NCBI GenBank assembly: GCA_013100825.1
Contig: CP040001.1
Location: 1 to 64,000 of the forward strand
Direction of reading: 5' to 3'
Length of the DNA stretch: 64,000 nucleotides
DNA from: Candidatus Saccharibacteria bacterium oral taxon 488
GTDB taxonomy: Bacteria; Patescibacteriota; Saccharimonadia; Saccharimonadales; Saccharimonadaceae
In this document: positions 42,291 through 50,632 of the stretch, piece after piece
Position numbering within the stretch: position 1 is the first letter of the stretch
Layout: each line of letters starts with the position of its first letter
Position numbers and translations under genes: made by a program
Notes under the pieces: generated by a model
What the model saw: only the letters and a program-made list of their open reading frames with translations
What the model was told of the DNA's origin: nothing
Database searches by the model: none

Positions 42291-43208
42291 ATGCTTAATC
42301 ATGAACGGACACCAGCACGAAGGTTGGCGCCACCTCGTTGGGGCAGGGTGAACGACTTATTGTATGCTGTCACAAAAACACCAGAATACCAAAAAACAAT
42401 CAATGAGGTGAAGTCTCAAAGAGCTGAGCGACAGCCAGCACAAGAGAGTAATACCGAAGAGTGGGGCGTACACCTCATCGAAAGCTTGCCTAGTGTGCTG
42501 CGCGGAAAAGCAGTTGCTATTATGGCTGCACAAGCCCTATCGGAGCGAGTGGGGCGAACCCATAAATATGAGAGCGACCAAACTCGTCAATTAGCGCTTA
42601 TGGCAGCGATACCAAATTGGCTGTTAGCGCAGCGACAGCTTGACAAATATGGTAAAACGATGGAACGTTGCGAGAAAAAGAAATTACTTGGTCCAGTAAT
42701 AACATTTAACCATGCTCTTCGTAAGATAATCGACGCGGAACAATGTTCAGGGATGCAACAGTTGATTAATTTTGTTACTGACATTGTTTTGATGATGGGT
42801 GAGAGCAAGGAGGTTGTTCAATATGCAGAAAATGCGGCACAAATAATCCTCATTGGTATGAGACAGGAAATTGCGGCAGAGAGCGTCCTAAGTTCAATGC
42901 AGGAAGTGTACGGCATCAGGGGTGCAAACGACGAGGAAGAACTGGACGGTATAGATATTATTGTCGTGACTTATAAGGGTATTGAGGTTGGGATTGATAT
43001 TAAATCAAGCCAAACTGCCGCTGATAAAGCAAATAAAATCGCTAGAGAACATGGAGATACTGAGTACATGGCAGTATGGTCTGGGTTTACTGGTCGTGAT
43101 TTTGGTAACAAGCTCATTTTGGAGAATTGGCAACTTAGAAATAAGCAAGGCTATTACCGCTCCGTTATGGATGTAGTAATTCAGCAAGCTGGACATAATG
43201 TTGCATAA
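42291..43208 (+). CDS. Orphan protein with PD-(D/E)XK nuclease-like motif
   Basis: 305 residues, no family recognised with confidence. The first 200 residues are mostly helical. Residues about 220-245 read EELDGIDIIVVTYKGIEVGI then DIKSS, the layout of a PD-(D/E)XK nuclease core: an Asp on the first strand, then D-x-K on the next. This is shared by restriction and repair nucleases, but the fold is also found in inactive proteins. The ATG at 42291 is used because the promoter ends just before it; an upstream start at 42270 would lie within the promoter. No methyltransferase is adjacent. Confidence 0.75.
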   Translation: MLNHERTPARRLAPPRWGRVNDLLYAVTKTPEYQKTINEVKSQRAERQPAQESNTEEWGVHLIESLPSVLRGKAVAIMAAQALSERVGRTHKYESDQTRQLALMAAIPNWLLAQRQLDKYGKTMERCEKKKLLGPVITFNHALRKIIDAEQCSGMQQLINFVTDIVLMMGESKEVVQYAENAAQIILIGMRQEIAAESVLSSMQEVYGIRGANDEEELDGIDIIVVTYKGIEVGIDIKSSQTAADKANKIAREHGDTEYMAVWSGFTGRDFGNKLILENWQLRNKQGYYRSVMDVVIQQAGHNVA

Positions 43209-43229
43209 TATATCAGAATAGTTTATAAT
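43201..43229 (+). promoter_or_regulatory. Strong promoter of the 140-aa gene, near-leaderless
   Basis: TTGCAT (43201-43206), 17-base spacer, TATAAT (43224-43229). The expected start of transcription is one base before the ATG at 43237. Confidence 0.65.
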
Positions 43230-43236
43230 ATCAAAG

Positions 43237-43659
43237 ATGCCTATACGTTCATATGATATTATTAGCTCGGATCCAGGTCTAGACTCGGAAGTGTTCCTCA
43301 GGAAAAAATATGCAAAGGCGATTAAGGATAGTATTACGGGGTCTAGCGAGACGAGTGCGGTCCTGTTGCAGTTGCTTGTGGCCCCCAGTCTTGATGGCGA
43401 TGAGTTGGCTGCGCGGCGACGTAAGCGAGGGGGTGATATTGGAGCGACTGCGCTGAGGGCGGTTATGAAGCTTAGTGAAATAGGTTTCGATGAATTCCCT
43501 ATTCGAACGATGGGAGAAGTTACTATTGAGGCAGAAGAGGCAGTTTGTGGCTCGGGGAGGATTGAAAAGGATGAGGATAATCGGCTAAAGCTACTTGTTA
43601 GTGAAAAGGAGGTAAATCCGGAGGAGCCGGGTGAGGCGAATATCGAGTTCAATTTCTAG
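43237..43659 (+). CDS. Hypothetical acidic protein upstream of groES
   Basis: 140 residues, family not recognised. Mixed charge, with a basic helical segment (AARRRKRGGDIGATALRAVM, about 67-86) and an acidic C-terminal third. No membrane segment or signal. It has its own consensus-like promoter and no ribosome-binding site. Its stop codon lies inside the CIRCE operator of groES-groEL, so HrcA binding could also affect its transcript's end. Confidence 0.72.
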   Translation: MPIRSYDIISSDPGLDSEVFLRKKYAKAIKDSITGSSETSAVLLQLLVAPSLDGDELAARRRKRGGDIGATALRAVMKLSEIGFDEFPIRTMGEVTIEAEEAVCGSGRIEKDEDNRLKLLVSEKEVNPEEPGEANIEFNF

Positions 43660-43682
43660 CACTCACCCTTGACGAGTGCTAA
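43656..43682. promoter_or_regulatory. CIRCE operator (HrcA-binding inverted repeat)
   Basis: CTAGCACTC, nine bases, GAGTGCTAA: 17 of 18 arm positions match the CIRCE consensus TTAGCACTC-N9-GAGTGCTAA. It overlaps the -35 of the groES promoter, so HrcA repressor should block heat-shock chaperone transcription at normal temperature. Confidence 0.95.
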
Positions 43683-43698
43683 TAAGATACGATATACT
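43669..43698 (+). promoter_or_regulatory. groES-groEL promoter
   Basis: TTGACG (43669-43674), 18-base spacer, TATACT (43693-43698), overlapping the CIRCE element. The leader is about 29 bases with GGAGG before the ATG. Confidence 0.7.
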
Positions 43699-43733
43699 GA
43701 TGAAGCGATGCAAGAAAAAATGGAGGAATTGCA

Positions 43734-44000
43734 ATGAGTACACCTATCAAACCTCTTGGCGACCGCGTTGTTGCAGTCCGTGAAGAGGCAAAAACACAAA
43801 CAGCCAGTGGCATCTACCTGCCTGATAGCTCGAAAGAAAAGCCAGTGATTGCTCAGGTGAAAGCAGTCGGTAGTGATGTCAAGCATGTGGCGGTTGGCGA
43901 TAAGATCGTGTATAAGGAATATACAACTACTGAACTGAAAGTTGACGGTGTTGACTATTTGATCGTCCGCGAAGAAGATGTATTAGCGACAGTTGCATAA
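43734..44000 (+). CDS. groES: Co-chaperonin GroES
   Basis: Ten-kDa lid of the GroEL folding chamber. 88 residues: IKPLGDRVVAVREEAKTQTASGIYLPDS contains the mobile loop, and the end YLIVREEDVLATV is typical. TGGAGGAATTGCA precedes the ATG. First gene of the CIRCE-regulated groESL operon; groEL follows after 20 bases. Confidence 0.98.
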   Translation: MSTPIKPLGDRVVAVREEAKTQTASGIYLPDSSKEKPVIAQVKAVGSDVKHVAVGDKIVYKEYTTTELKVDGVDYLIVREEDVLATVA

Positions 44001-44020
44001 AAAGGAAGGGGAATACAACT

Positions 44021-45664
44021 ATGGCAAAAAAAGTTTTTTACGATGATGATGCGCGCAGCCGTGTGTTGGGCGGGGCTCAGGCATTATATGACGCAGTCAA
44101 AGTAACCTATGGGCCAAAGGGCCGTAATGTGGTGATCGCCAAGGGGTTTGGCGGGCCGACGGTGACGCACGATGGCGTGACAGTAGCGGAAGGCATTGAG
44201 CTGCCAGAAAATGATGATGAGACGTTGGGCTACAAGGTTGGTGCTGATCTGATCAAGCAAGCAGCCAAGAACTTGAACAAGCAGGCTGGTGACGGTACCA
44301 CGACGGTGACGGTGCTGACCTATTCGATTTTGAAGGAGGCCAACCGGCTGATCGCAGCGGGTCACAACCCGATGGAGCTACGCAAAGGCATCGAGCAGGC
44401 TGGCGCGGAAATTGTCAAAGAGCTGAACAAATTAGCTGAGCCAATTGAGGGCAAGTCTGAGCGCGTGGCGGAAGTGGCAACTATTTCGGCGGGCGACGCG
44501 GAAATTGGTAAACTAATCGCTGGTGTCATCGAGAAAGTTGGTAAAGACGGCGTGGTAACGGTTGAGGCTGGCCAAGGTTTGGAGCTGGAGGCTGAGGTTG
44601 TTGAAGGCTTCAGCCTGGACAAAGGCTGGGTCAGTCCGTTCTTTGTCACCGACACCGGTCGGCAAGAGGCGGTTTATGAAAAGCCAGCGATTTTGATCAC
44701 CGATAAGAAGATTTCCAGCGTGCAGGAGTTCTTGCCGATGCTGGAAAAATTGGCACAAAGTGGGAAAAAGGATGTCGTACTGATCGCTGATGAAGTTGAA
44801 GGCGAGGCGCTGAGTATTTTGGTACTGAACAAGCTCAAGGGCGTGTTTAACACTGTGGCGGTCAAGGCACCAAGCTTTGGCGACCGTCGTAAGGAGATTT
44901 TGCGCGACATCGCGGTGTTGACTGGTGCAACGGTGATTTCTGAGGATCACGGTTTGACATTTGAGAATGCTGGCCTGGAGGTCTTGGGTTCAGCGCGCAA
45001 GGTGATTGTCGGCAAAGACGAAACCACCATCGTTGAGGGTGCGGGCAAGCCGTCAGCCGTGAAGGAGCAGATCGCTCAGATCAAGGTGCTGTCCGACAAT
45101 GCTTCCAGCGAATACGAAAAAGAGCAATTTGATAAGCGAGCAGCGGCGCTATCTGGCAAAGTTGCTGTCATCAAGGTTGGCGGCGCGACCGAGACAGAGA
45201 TTGATGAAAAGAAATTCCGCGTGGACGACGCAGTGGCAGCGACCAAGGCAGCCTTGGCTGAGGGAATTGTCGCTGGTGGTGGCGTCACCTTGGTGAATTT
45301 GGCTGGCGGCCTGAAAGTGGGCGGTGCAGACAGCATCGCGGCTGGTCGGCAGATTCTAAAGGACGCCCTGAAGCAGCCATTCCTACAGATTATGCGTAAC
45401 GCTGGCTTGAATGCCGACGCGCTGCTGGCGCAAGTCGAGGCGGGCAAGGCTGGCTGTGGCGTTAATGTCATGGATCCGGAAGCAGGCCTGGTGGACGTTA
45501 AAAAAGCTGGCGTTATCGACCCAGCGCGCGTCACCAAGGAAGCGGTGCAGAACGCGGTATCTATCGCCTCAACCGCAGCAACCATGGGCGCACTGGTCGT
45601 CGACGTACCAGAGCCAGAAGCTCCAGCTGCGCCTGGTGGCATGCCGGGTATGGGGATGATGTAG
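44021..45664 (+). CDS. groEL: Chaperonin GroEL
   Basis: Sixty-kDa chaperonin that folds proteins in an ATP-driven double ring. 547 residues, full length. Seen: VTYGPKGRNVVIAKGFGGPT, ATP-binding GDGTTTVTVLTYSIL, apical-domain AGQGLELEAEVVEG, and VAGGGVTLVN. The C-terminal tail ends GGMPGMGMM, the usual Gly-Met tail. AAGGAAGGGG precedes the ATG. Followed by a terminator. Confidence 0.99.
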   Translation: MAKKVFYDDDARSRVLGGAQALYDAVKVTYGPKGRNVVIAKGFGGPTVTHDGVTVAEGIELPENDDETLGYKVGADLIKQAAKNLNKQAGDGTTTVTVLTYSILKEANRLIAAGHNPMELRKGIEQAGAEIVKELNKLAEPIEGKSERVAEVATISAGDAEIGKLIAGVIEKVGKDGVVTVEAGQGLELEAEVVEGFSLDKGWVSPFFVTDTGRQEAVYEKPAILITDKKISSVQEFLPMLEKLAQSGKKDVVLIADEVEGEALSILVLNKLKGVFNTVAVKAPSFGDRRKEILRDIAVLTGATVISEDHGLTFENAGLEVLGSARKVIVGKDETTIVEGAGKPSAVKEQIAQIKVLSDNASSEYEKEQFDKRAAALSGKVAVIKVGGATETEIDEKKFRVDDAVAATKAALAEGIVAGGGVTLVNLAGGLKVGGADSIAAGRQILKDALKQPFLQIMRNAGLNADALLAQVEAGKAGCGVNVMDPEAGLVDVKKAGVIDPARVTKEAVQNAVSIASTAATMGALVVDVPEPEAPAAPGGMPGMGMM

Positions 45665-45691
45665 CGGCTCCAGGTACATCGTTAAGAAGGG

Positions 45692-45722
45692 AACTCCTCG
45701 CTGGAAACGGCGGGGAGTTTTA
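45692..45722 (+). terminator. Intrinsic terminator of groESL
   Basis: AACTCCTCGC pairs with GCGGGGAGTT (one T-G wobble) around an 8-base loop, followed by TTTTAG. Confidence 0.75.
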
Positions 45723-45751
45723 GTGTGTAAATGAGGATGTCTTTATCTCTG

Positions 45752-47677
45752 CTATTTGGCAGCCCCAAATAGCGCCTGCATGGCTTTTTCACCCAGCTGA
45801 TAATTCCGCACAAATACCCACAGCTGGTTGCCGTAGTCGAAGTGCCACCATTCATGGGGATTGACCGTAAACCCATAGGCGGTCAGCAGATTATACAGAA
45901 AGCGACGATTTCGCTGAGCGGTTATATCCTCGTCCGCCAGTGGCGTTGCTTGCTCAAAATAATCAGGATTATTGCGCGGCCCGGTGTCGCCATCCATATG
46001 CCCCATGTCAATAAAGCTGTCTGCTACAAAGTCTGGTGTCCAGGGGCTTGGCTTGACGCGTAGGCGGATGTCAATCGCTCCGCCCGTTGCGTGCGGTGAT
46101 GGATTATCGGTAGTCGAGGGTTTGGCGATGATCTCGTCGCGCCGTTTATAGATATCCCCTTCTTGGAGATTCGGCTTGCTGCGTCGAATGCTATTTGGTA
46201 TGAGTTGGTGATATAATGATGACTGCATATCGGTGGAGCGTAGCCCCTCCTCAACATATACTTCCACGGTGCCATCAAAAAATTTGGTAACTTCAGGGCT
46301 TTGGAGAAAGGCGTTAATGTCTGCCAGTTTTCTCGCAACCGATTCTCGGACATAGATCGGCTTATCGACGCCAGAAATACGTGCACCAGTCGTAGCATTG
46401 CGCCGAGAATAATAAGATTGGCCGGCAATACCATGGCTGGCTAGGTCAACCAACGGTTCTTGGCGCAGTTCATGAAGTAAGCCACTGCTCGCTGCAAATG
46501 GAATATCGCGATAGCCGATACGCATTTTAGCGTCGCGTAGTTCGGTCATGTCTGGGATGGCGGTTTCGGCGTACTGCTGTATACGGCGCTGGTTCTCGAT
46601 ACGGGTCTCGGCCTTGACTAAAAGATTCACGTAATAGGCGTATACTTTGACGATTTCATCGATGACTTGCTCGGGCTGCTGTATAGCACCACCTGCGAGG
46701 CGATCGGTTTTTTGTGGGCCAAATGCAACGACATTCGTGTTGTTTTCGAGCAGAAAGGTATCGAGTCCTGCTAGTTCTTGATATGGTATCCAAGTATCGT
46801 GCGAGACAATTGCCACCTTGCTGCCCTCGTCAAGCAGAGGAAAGGTAGCCCTAAAGGTTTCTTGGGTATTGGCACGACGCGGTTTACTGCCGTCGGGCAT
46901 GGTACGGTTGCTGTCAATTGGAGCTGACAATACGCTGAGACTGATAATTTGTGTGCCGTGTGGTGTCGCTATTTTTGCCCACCCCTGACGCACTTTTGTC
47001 AAATCATTACTTTCGTATGGAGTTGGGAGTGTGCTCTCTTCCCAAGAAATGTCCCCTAAAAGGGATGCTGCAGCGTCAAGACATAGTTCAAATTCGGTTG
47101 TGCTTCCTTCGAAACCTTGTGCTTCGGCTCGCTTACGCTCTGCTTCAGTGGTTGGACGGTCACAGGTGGTGAGGATAATTTCTGAGGTGTTGATTTTACC
47201 TTCTTGTATTGCCGTGAGGGCACCGAGTAGGCGGATACCATTAGTGGCACCAGCTCCACCCGGTACAATGATCGCAGATACATCGCCAATAGGTTGCATA
47301 TTGCGGGGTAGAGCAACATCGAGTTGTCTGCCATCATGTTCTAGCTTTTGGTCAAGCTCTTCGTGAAGAAAGCCCAGGTTGAGAGCTGTATCGCGGATGG
47401 CTGTATGATCAGCGGAGGTTTTAGCAATATCTGAAAAATCTTTGATGCCGCCGCCGCGTAATCCTAGTATGTCGTGAACAAAGGGGGCGTCGTAACTTGG
47501 TATATCATACAGGCCTGCTAATTGGTCTAGGGATTGCTGGTTGAGGAGGCCGTGAAGTGTTTCTTTGTAGAGCTGGAGTTTTGCCGCAGCGACATCCCGC
47601 ACAGTTTCTGGACTGACGCTTGATGTTTCAGAAATAGGACAATACCTGTCGCTACGCTCCGATGCAACTAAAGACAT
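45752..47677 (-). CDS. VanX-like D-Ala-D-Ala dipeptidase fused to an N-terminal domain
   Basis: 641 residues. C-terminal part (about 420-641) is a peptidase M15D/VanX-like zinc dipeptidase: EGLRSTDMQSSLYHQL, the zinc motif SPHATGGAIDIRL (S-x-H-x-x-G-x-A-x-D), and EWWHFDYGNQLW (catalytic E and third zinc His). VanX enzymes hydrolyse D-Ala-D-Ala, for wall remodelling or for feeding on it. The N-terminal 400 residues include AIIVPGGAGATNGIRLLGAL and KVAIVSHDTWIPY, recalling DUF218/YdcF-like folds, which is tentative. No signal peptide. The ATG at 47677 coincides with the start predicted from TTGCTA-17-TACAAT, so a leaderless mRNA is expected and an upstream TTG is rejected. Confidence 0.85.
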   Translation of the reverse strand: MSLVASERSDRYCPISETSSVSPETVRDVAAAKLQLYKETLHGLLNQQSLDQLAGLYDIPSYDAPFVHDILGLRGGGIKDFSDIAKTSADHTAIRDTALNLGFLHEELDQKLEHDGRQLDVALPRNMQPIGDVSAIIVPGGAGATNGIRLLGALTAIQEGKINTSEIILTTCDRPTTEAERKRAEAQGFEGSTTEFELCLDAAASLLGDISWEESTLPTPYESNDLTKVRQGWAKIATPHGTQIISLSVLSAPIDSNRTMPDGSKPRRANTQETFRATFPLLDEGSKVAIVSHDTWIPYQELAGLDTFLLENNTNVVAFGPQKTDRLAGGAIQQPEQVIDEIVKVYAYYVNLLVKAETRIENQRRIQQYAETAIPDMTELRDAKMRIGYRDIPFAASSGLLHELRQEPLVDLASHGIAGQSYYSRRNATTGARISGVDKPIYVRESVARKLADINAFLQSPEVTKFFDGTVEVYVEEGLRSTDMQSSLYHQLIPNSIRRSKPNLQEGDIYKRRDEIIAKPSTTDNPSPHATGGAIDIRLRVKPSPWTPDFVADSFIDMGHMDGDTGPRNNPDYFEQATPLADEDITAQRNRRFLYNLLTAYGFTVNPHEWWHFDYGNQLWVFVRNYQLGEKAMQALFGAAK

Positions 47678-47683
47678 GTCTGA

Positions 47684-47712
47684 ATTGTACAATAAAACTA
47701 CTAAATTAGCAA
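47684..47712 (-). promoter_or_regulatory. Leaderless promoter of the VanX-like gene
   Basis: On the minus strand TTGCTA (47712-47707), 17 bases, TACAAT (47689-47684); the expected transcription start is the A of the ATG at 47677. Confidence 0.6.
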
Positions 47713-47733
47713 ATTATACATAAATAGCAGGTC

Positions 47734-48204
47734 TCAGCTCTGCGACAAGAAATCAATTTCCTTGATAATATCGAGCAGCGCCTGGGCTTTGCGGGTCTCG
47801 TCGGGGATGGCGACGGCCGCTTCGTGTGCTGGGGCGATTAGCGAGGTGTCGTCAGTTGAGCGCAGCAATAGGAGGTAGGTGTCGAACTTTTCCTCGGGCG
47901 AGACGTTGAGCTTGTTGACCAGTGGTCGAAGCTCATTTAGAGCATTTTGCTTGATATCATCAAGTGACAGATCGGTCGGCGTGGCATATGGCCGACTAGT
48001 GCTGTCGGTGGTTGGCCGCGGTGCTGGCGTGACCAATCCGGGCGTGGTGTTGGTTTGTGGCTTGGTCGGGCGGCTAGTTGTGTCAGCGTCCTGGGCGCCG
48101 GTTTCTTCAAATCGTAGATTATCATCATTGCCACCAGAGACGCCCGCTAACACGCTAGCTAGATCTTGATCGCTGTTGACTTGTCCGCTGTCTTGAATTG
48201 TCAT
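47734..48204 (-). CDS. Hypothetical protein with disordered N-terminus
   Basis: 156 residues, family not recognised. The first 75 residues are polar and low complexity (Thr, Pro, Ser, Asp), and the rest is a helical domain (LSLDDIKQNALNELRPLVNKL, then EEKFDTYLLLLRSTDD and AQALLDIIKEIDFL). No signal or membrane segment. GAGGTGGGG precedes the ATG. It is divergent from the sugar isomerase and lies upstream of the VanX-like gene on the same strand. Confidence 0.75.
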   Translation of the reverse strand: MTIQDSGQVNSDQDLASVLAGVSGGNDDNLRFEETGAQDADTTSRPTKPQTNTTPGLVTPAPRPTTDSTSRPYATPTDLSLDDIKQNALNELRPLVNKLNVSPEEKFDTYLLLLRSTDDTSLIAPAHEAAVAIPDETRKAQALLDIIKEIDFLSQS

Positions 48205-48281
48205 ACCCCACCTCTTTTCACATTACGGTTACGCTTGCTTCCTATGTTATACTGTAACACAGGAAAAGGAGGAATTTCAAG

Positions 48282-49319
48282 ATGCTTGACGACAAAAATC
48301 TTTTAGCGCAGCGCGACCCGGGTAATACACGAACGAGTGCGGTGGCGGTAACGATGCAGACGGACTTTGCAGCTGAAGTGGAGTCACCGGCGACCCCTAG
48401 TGAGGTGGCGAATGTGGTGCTGGCGGGTATGGGTGGCTCGGCGCTGGCGGCGGATATGGTCAAGGTGCTGACGGCGGATCGGGTCACGGTGCCGCTTGAG
48501 GTAGTGAAAGGCTACCAGCTGCCACATTTTGTGAATGAAAAAACACTGGTTGTTGCTATCAGCCACTCGGGCAACACCGAGGAGACGATGAGCTGTTACC
48601 AGCAGGCTCGTGAGCATGGCTGCCAGTTGGCGGTGATGGCGACGGGCGGGAAATTGTTTATGGCGGCCGAGGCAGATAATCTGCCGCGGGTGCGCGTTCC
48701 GTCGGGTGGCCAGCCGCGGATGTCAACGATGTATCATTTGCGCGGGCTGCTAAAGCTGCTCAGCCAGTTTGAGGTGATTGACGATAGCCTGTACCACGCG
48801 GTTGCAGCCAGTGGTGTGTGGCTGAAAGATCAGCTGAGCCAGTGGGCCGAGGATGTACCGACGGCGGATAATTATGCCAAGCAACTGGCGCTTAAGCTCG
48901 TTGGTTCGACCCAGGTGTTTTATGCGGGCGAGCTGACATGGCCGCTGGCGTATAAGTGGAAGATTAGCTTTAACGAGTCAGCGAAAAACGTGGCGTTTTG
49001 GAATCAATATCCGGAGTTCAGCCACAATGAATTCATCGGCTGGTCATCACATCCGGTCGATAAACCATATAAGGTCGTGGATTTTCGGAGCAGCCTTGAG
49101 CGTCCGCGAATTCGGGAGCGGATGGAGCTGACCGATCGGTTGCTGTCGGGTATGCGCCCGAAGGCCGAAGTAGTCGAGCTACAGGGCGAGACGCTGCTCG
49201 AGCAGCTGCTGTGGGGGCTGGCGCTGGGCGAGATTGTCAGTATCTATGCGGGCATTCTCAACGGTGTTAATCCAGAGCCAGTGGCGCTGGTGGAGCAGCT
49301 AAAGAGAGAATTGTCGTAG
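48282..49319 (+). CDS. SIS-domain phosphoglucose/phosphomannose isomerase
   Basis: Interconverts aldose and ketose 6-phosphates in central carbon metabolism. 345 residues with two SIS domains. Seen: VVLAGMGGSALAADMV, the sugar-phosphate loop VVAISHSGNTEET, VRVPSGGQPRMSTMYHLRG, and the C-terminal FNESAKNVAFWNQYPEFSHNEF with the catalytic Glu/His, as in bifunctional Pgi/Pmi enzymes. AAAGGAGG precedes the ATG; a TGT-TATACT extended -10 stands about 35 bases upstream. Followed by a strong terminator. Confidence 0.92.
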   Translation: MLDDKNLLAQRDPGNTRTSAVAVTMQTDFAAEVESPATPSEVANVVLAGMGGSALAADMVKVLTADRVTVPLEVVKGYQLPHFVNEKTLVVAISHSGNTEETMSCYQQAREHGCQLAVMATGGKLFMAAEADNLPRVRVPSGGQPRMSTMYHLRGLLKLLSQFEVIDDSLYHAVAASGVWLKDQLSQWAEDVPTADNYAKQLALKLVGSTQVFYAGELTWPLAYKWKISFNESAKNVAFWNQYPEFSHNEFIGWSSHPVDKPYKVVDFRSSLERPRIRERMELTDRLLSGMRPKAEVVELQGETLLEQLLWGLALGEIVSIYAGILNGVNPEPVALVEQLKRELS

Positions 49320-49340
49320 GCTCATTTGAGCCGGAGAATA

Positions 49341-49378
49341 AAAAGCGGCGCCCGGGGAGTGGGGCGTCGCTTTTATTT
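49341..49378. terminator. Bidirectional terminator between isomerase and ABC permease genes
   Basis: AAAAGCGGCGCCC pairs with GGGCGTCGCTTTT (one mismatch) around a short loop, with TTTTATTTT on the plus strand and a T-run on the minus strand, serving two convergent transcripts. Confidence 0.85.
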
Positions 49379-49414
49379 TAGAGCCCATTGAGGGCCATGA
49401 TGGACTCGTGTGAA

Positions 49415-50632
49415 TTAGTGGCGCAAGCTCTCGATCGGGTCTTTGCCGGCAGCGCGGCTGGCTGGATAGATGCCAAAGAGCATACCGATGATCAGCGCTC
49501 CGCCGATAGTCAGAGCGGCTGCTTGCCATTCGAGAACTGGGGTGAATGGTAGGTACATGCCGAGGAGGAACGACGCGCCGAGGCCGATAACGTAGCCAAG
49601 AATACCGCCAAATAGGCCGATGATGGCTGATTCGATGAGGAATTGGGCGACGATGGTGCGGTTGGTGGCGCCAACGGCTTTGCGGATACCGACTTCGCGC
49701 TGGCGTTCGGCGACCGAAACCAGCATGATGTTGGTGATGCCGATACCGCCAACCAGTAGCGAGATACCGGCGATGACCGCCATGGCGGTTGAGAGCGCGT
49801 TCACTAGGTGTGAATTCGGTGCGGTGATGGCTTGGCCGACCAAGGTGTGGTAGTCGGTATCGCCCTGATGCTGCTGGGCAAGGACTTTTTTGGCGGCATC
49901 AATTTTAGTTTGCAGCGCCGCACCATTGTCGGCGGTGATGAGGATTTGCTGGATCTGGGCGGTGTTTTGGGTGAATTTTTTGCTGACGGCCAGCGGCAGG
50001 ATGATGGAGCGATTAAAATCAACACCGAGGTAACTAGGCGCAGTTTCCGGCTCGTCGAGCACGCCAATGACTGTCAGTGTCTCGCCGCGGAGCTTGAGGA
50101 CGCTGCCGAGGGATTTTTCAGTGCCGAATAGGTCAATTGATAGCTGCTTACCAATCACGACGCCGTTGGCTTCGTCGATGAATTGTCCCTCGCGTAACTT
50201 GAGGCCGGCGAGCTTTGCCAGTTCGCCTGAGCTACCGGTAACAGTGATGTGCTCTAGCTTCGTCTTACCGTCCGGTGTCGATACGTTAGTGCGAAACGTT
50301 GCCAGCGGTGCGGCGCTGTTGTTGGTCGCCTTGGCAATTTCTCGGGCGTCCTGTTCGGTCAGTGTGTTCACCATCTGGGCGGCGTGTCCGGAGCTGAGTG
50401 ACAGCAATGAATCCGGCCGCGCCTCGCTGCCAGACCGGATTAGTGCGGTGGTGTCAGAGATCTTGGCGGATTGATCACCAAATAGGCGGCTCGTGCCGGT
50501 CAGCAGCGACAAGATAATAGTAATGCTGGCGATGCCGACCATGATGCCAAAAATCGATAGGTAGGTGCGGACTCTATTTGACTTGAGCGATTCAGTCGCG
50601 TTCTCGAAGTGATTATTGAGGAGCATTTTCAT
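49415..50632 (-). CDS. MacB/FtsX-type ABC transporter permease
   Basis: 405 residues in the MacB layout: a cytoplasmic N-terminus ending FENATESLKSNRVRTYLSIFGIMVG, first helix (about 20-45), a periplasmic MacB-like domain (about 50-275), and three C-terminal helices (about 280-395) with the family segment AERQREVGIRKAVGATNRTIVAQFLIESA and the ending FGIYPASRAAGKDPIESLRH. Such mechanotransmission exporters move peptides, lipoproteins or antibiotics. The ATG overlaps the ATPase stop by four bases. Confidence 0.92.
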   Translation of the reverse strand: MKMLLNNHFENATESLKSNRVRTYLSIFGIMVGIASITIILSLLTGTSRLFGDQSAKISDTTALIRSGSEARPDSLLSLSSGHAAQMVNTLTEQDAREIAKATNNSAAPLATFRTNVSTPDGKTKLEHITVTGSSGELAKLAGLKLREGQFIDEANGVVIGKQLSIDLFGTEKSLGSVLKLRGETLTVIGVLDEPETAPSYLGVDFNRSIILPLAVSKKFTQNTAQIQQILITADNGAALQTKIDAAKKVLAQQHQGDTDYHTLVGQAITAPNSHLVNALSTAMAVIAGISLLVGGIGITNIMLVSVAERQREVGIRKAVGATNRTIVAQFLIESAIIGLFGGILGYVIGLGASFLLGMYLPFTPVLEWQAAALTIGGALIIGMLFGIYPASRAAGKDPIESLRH

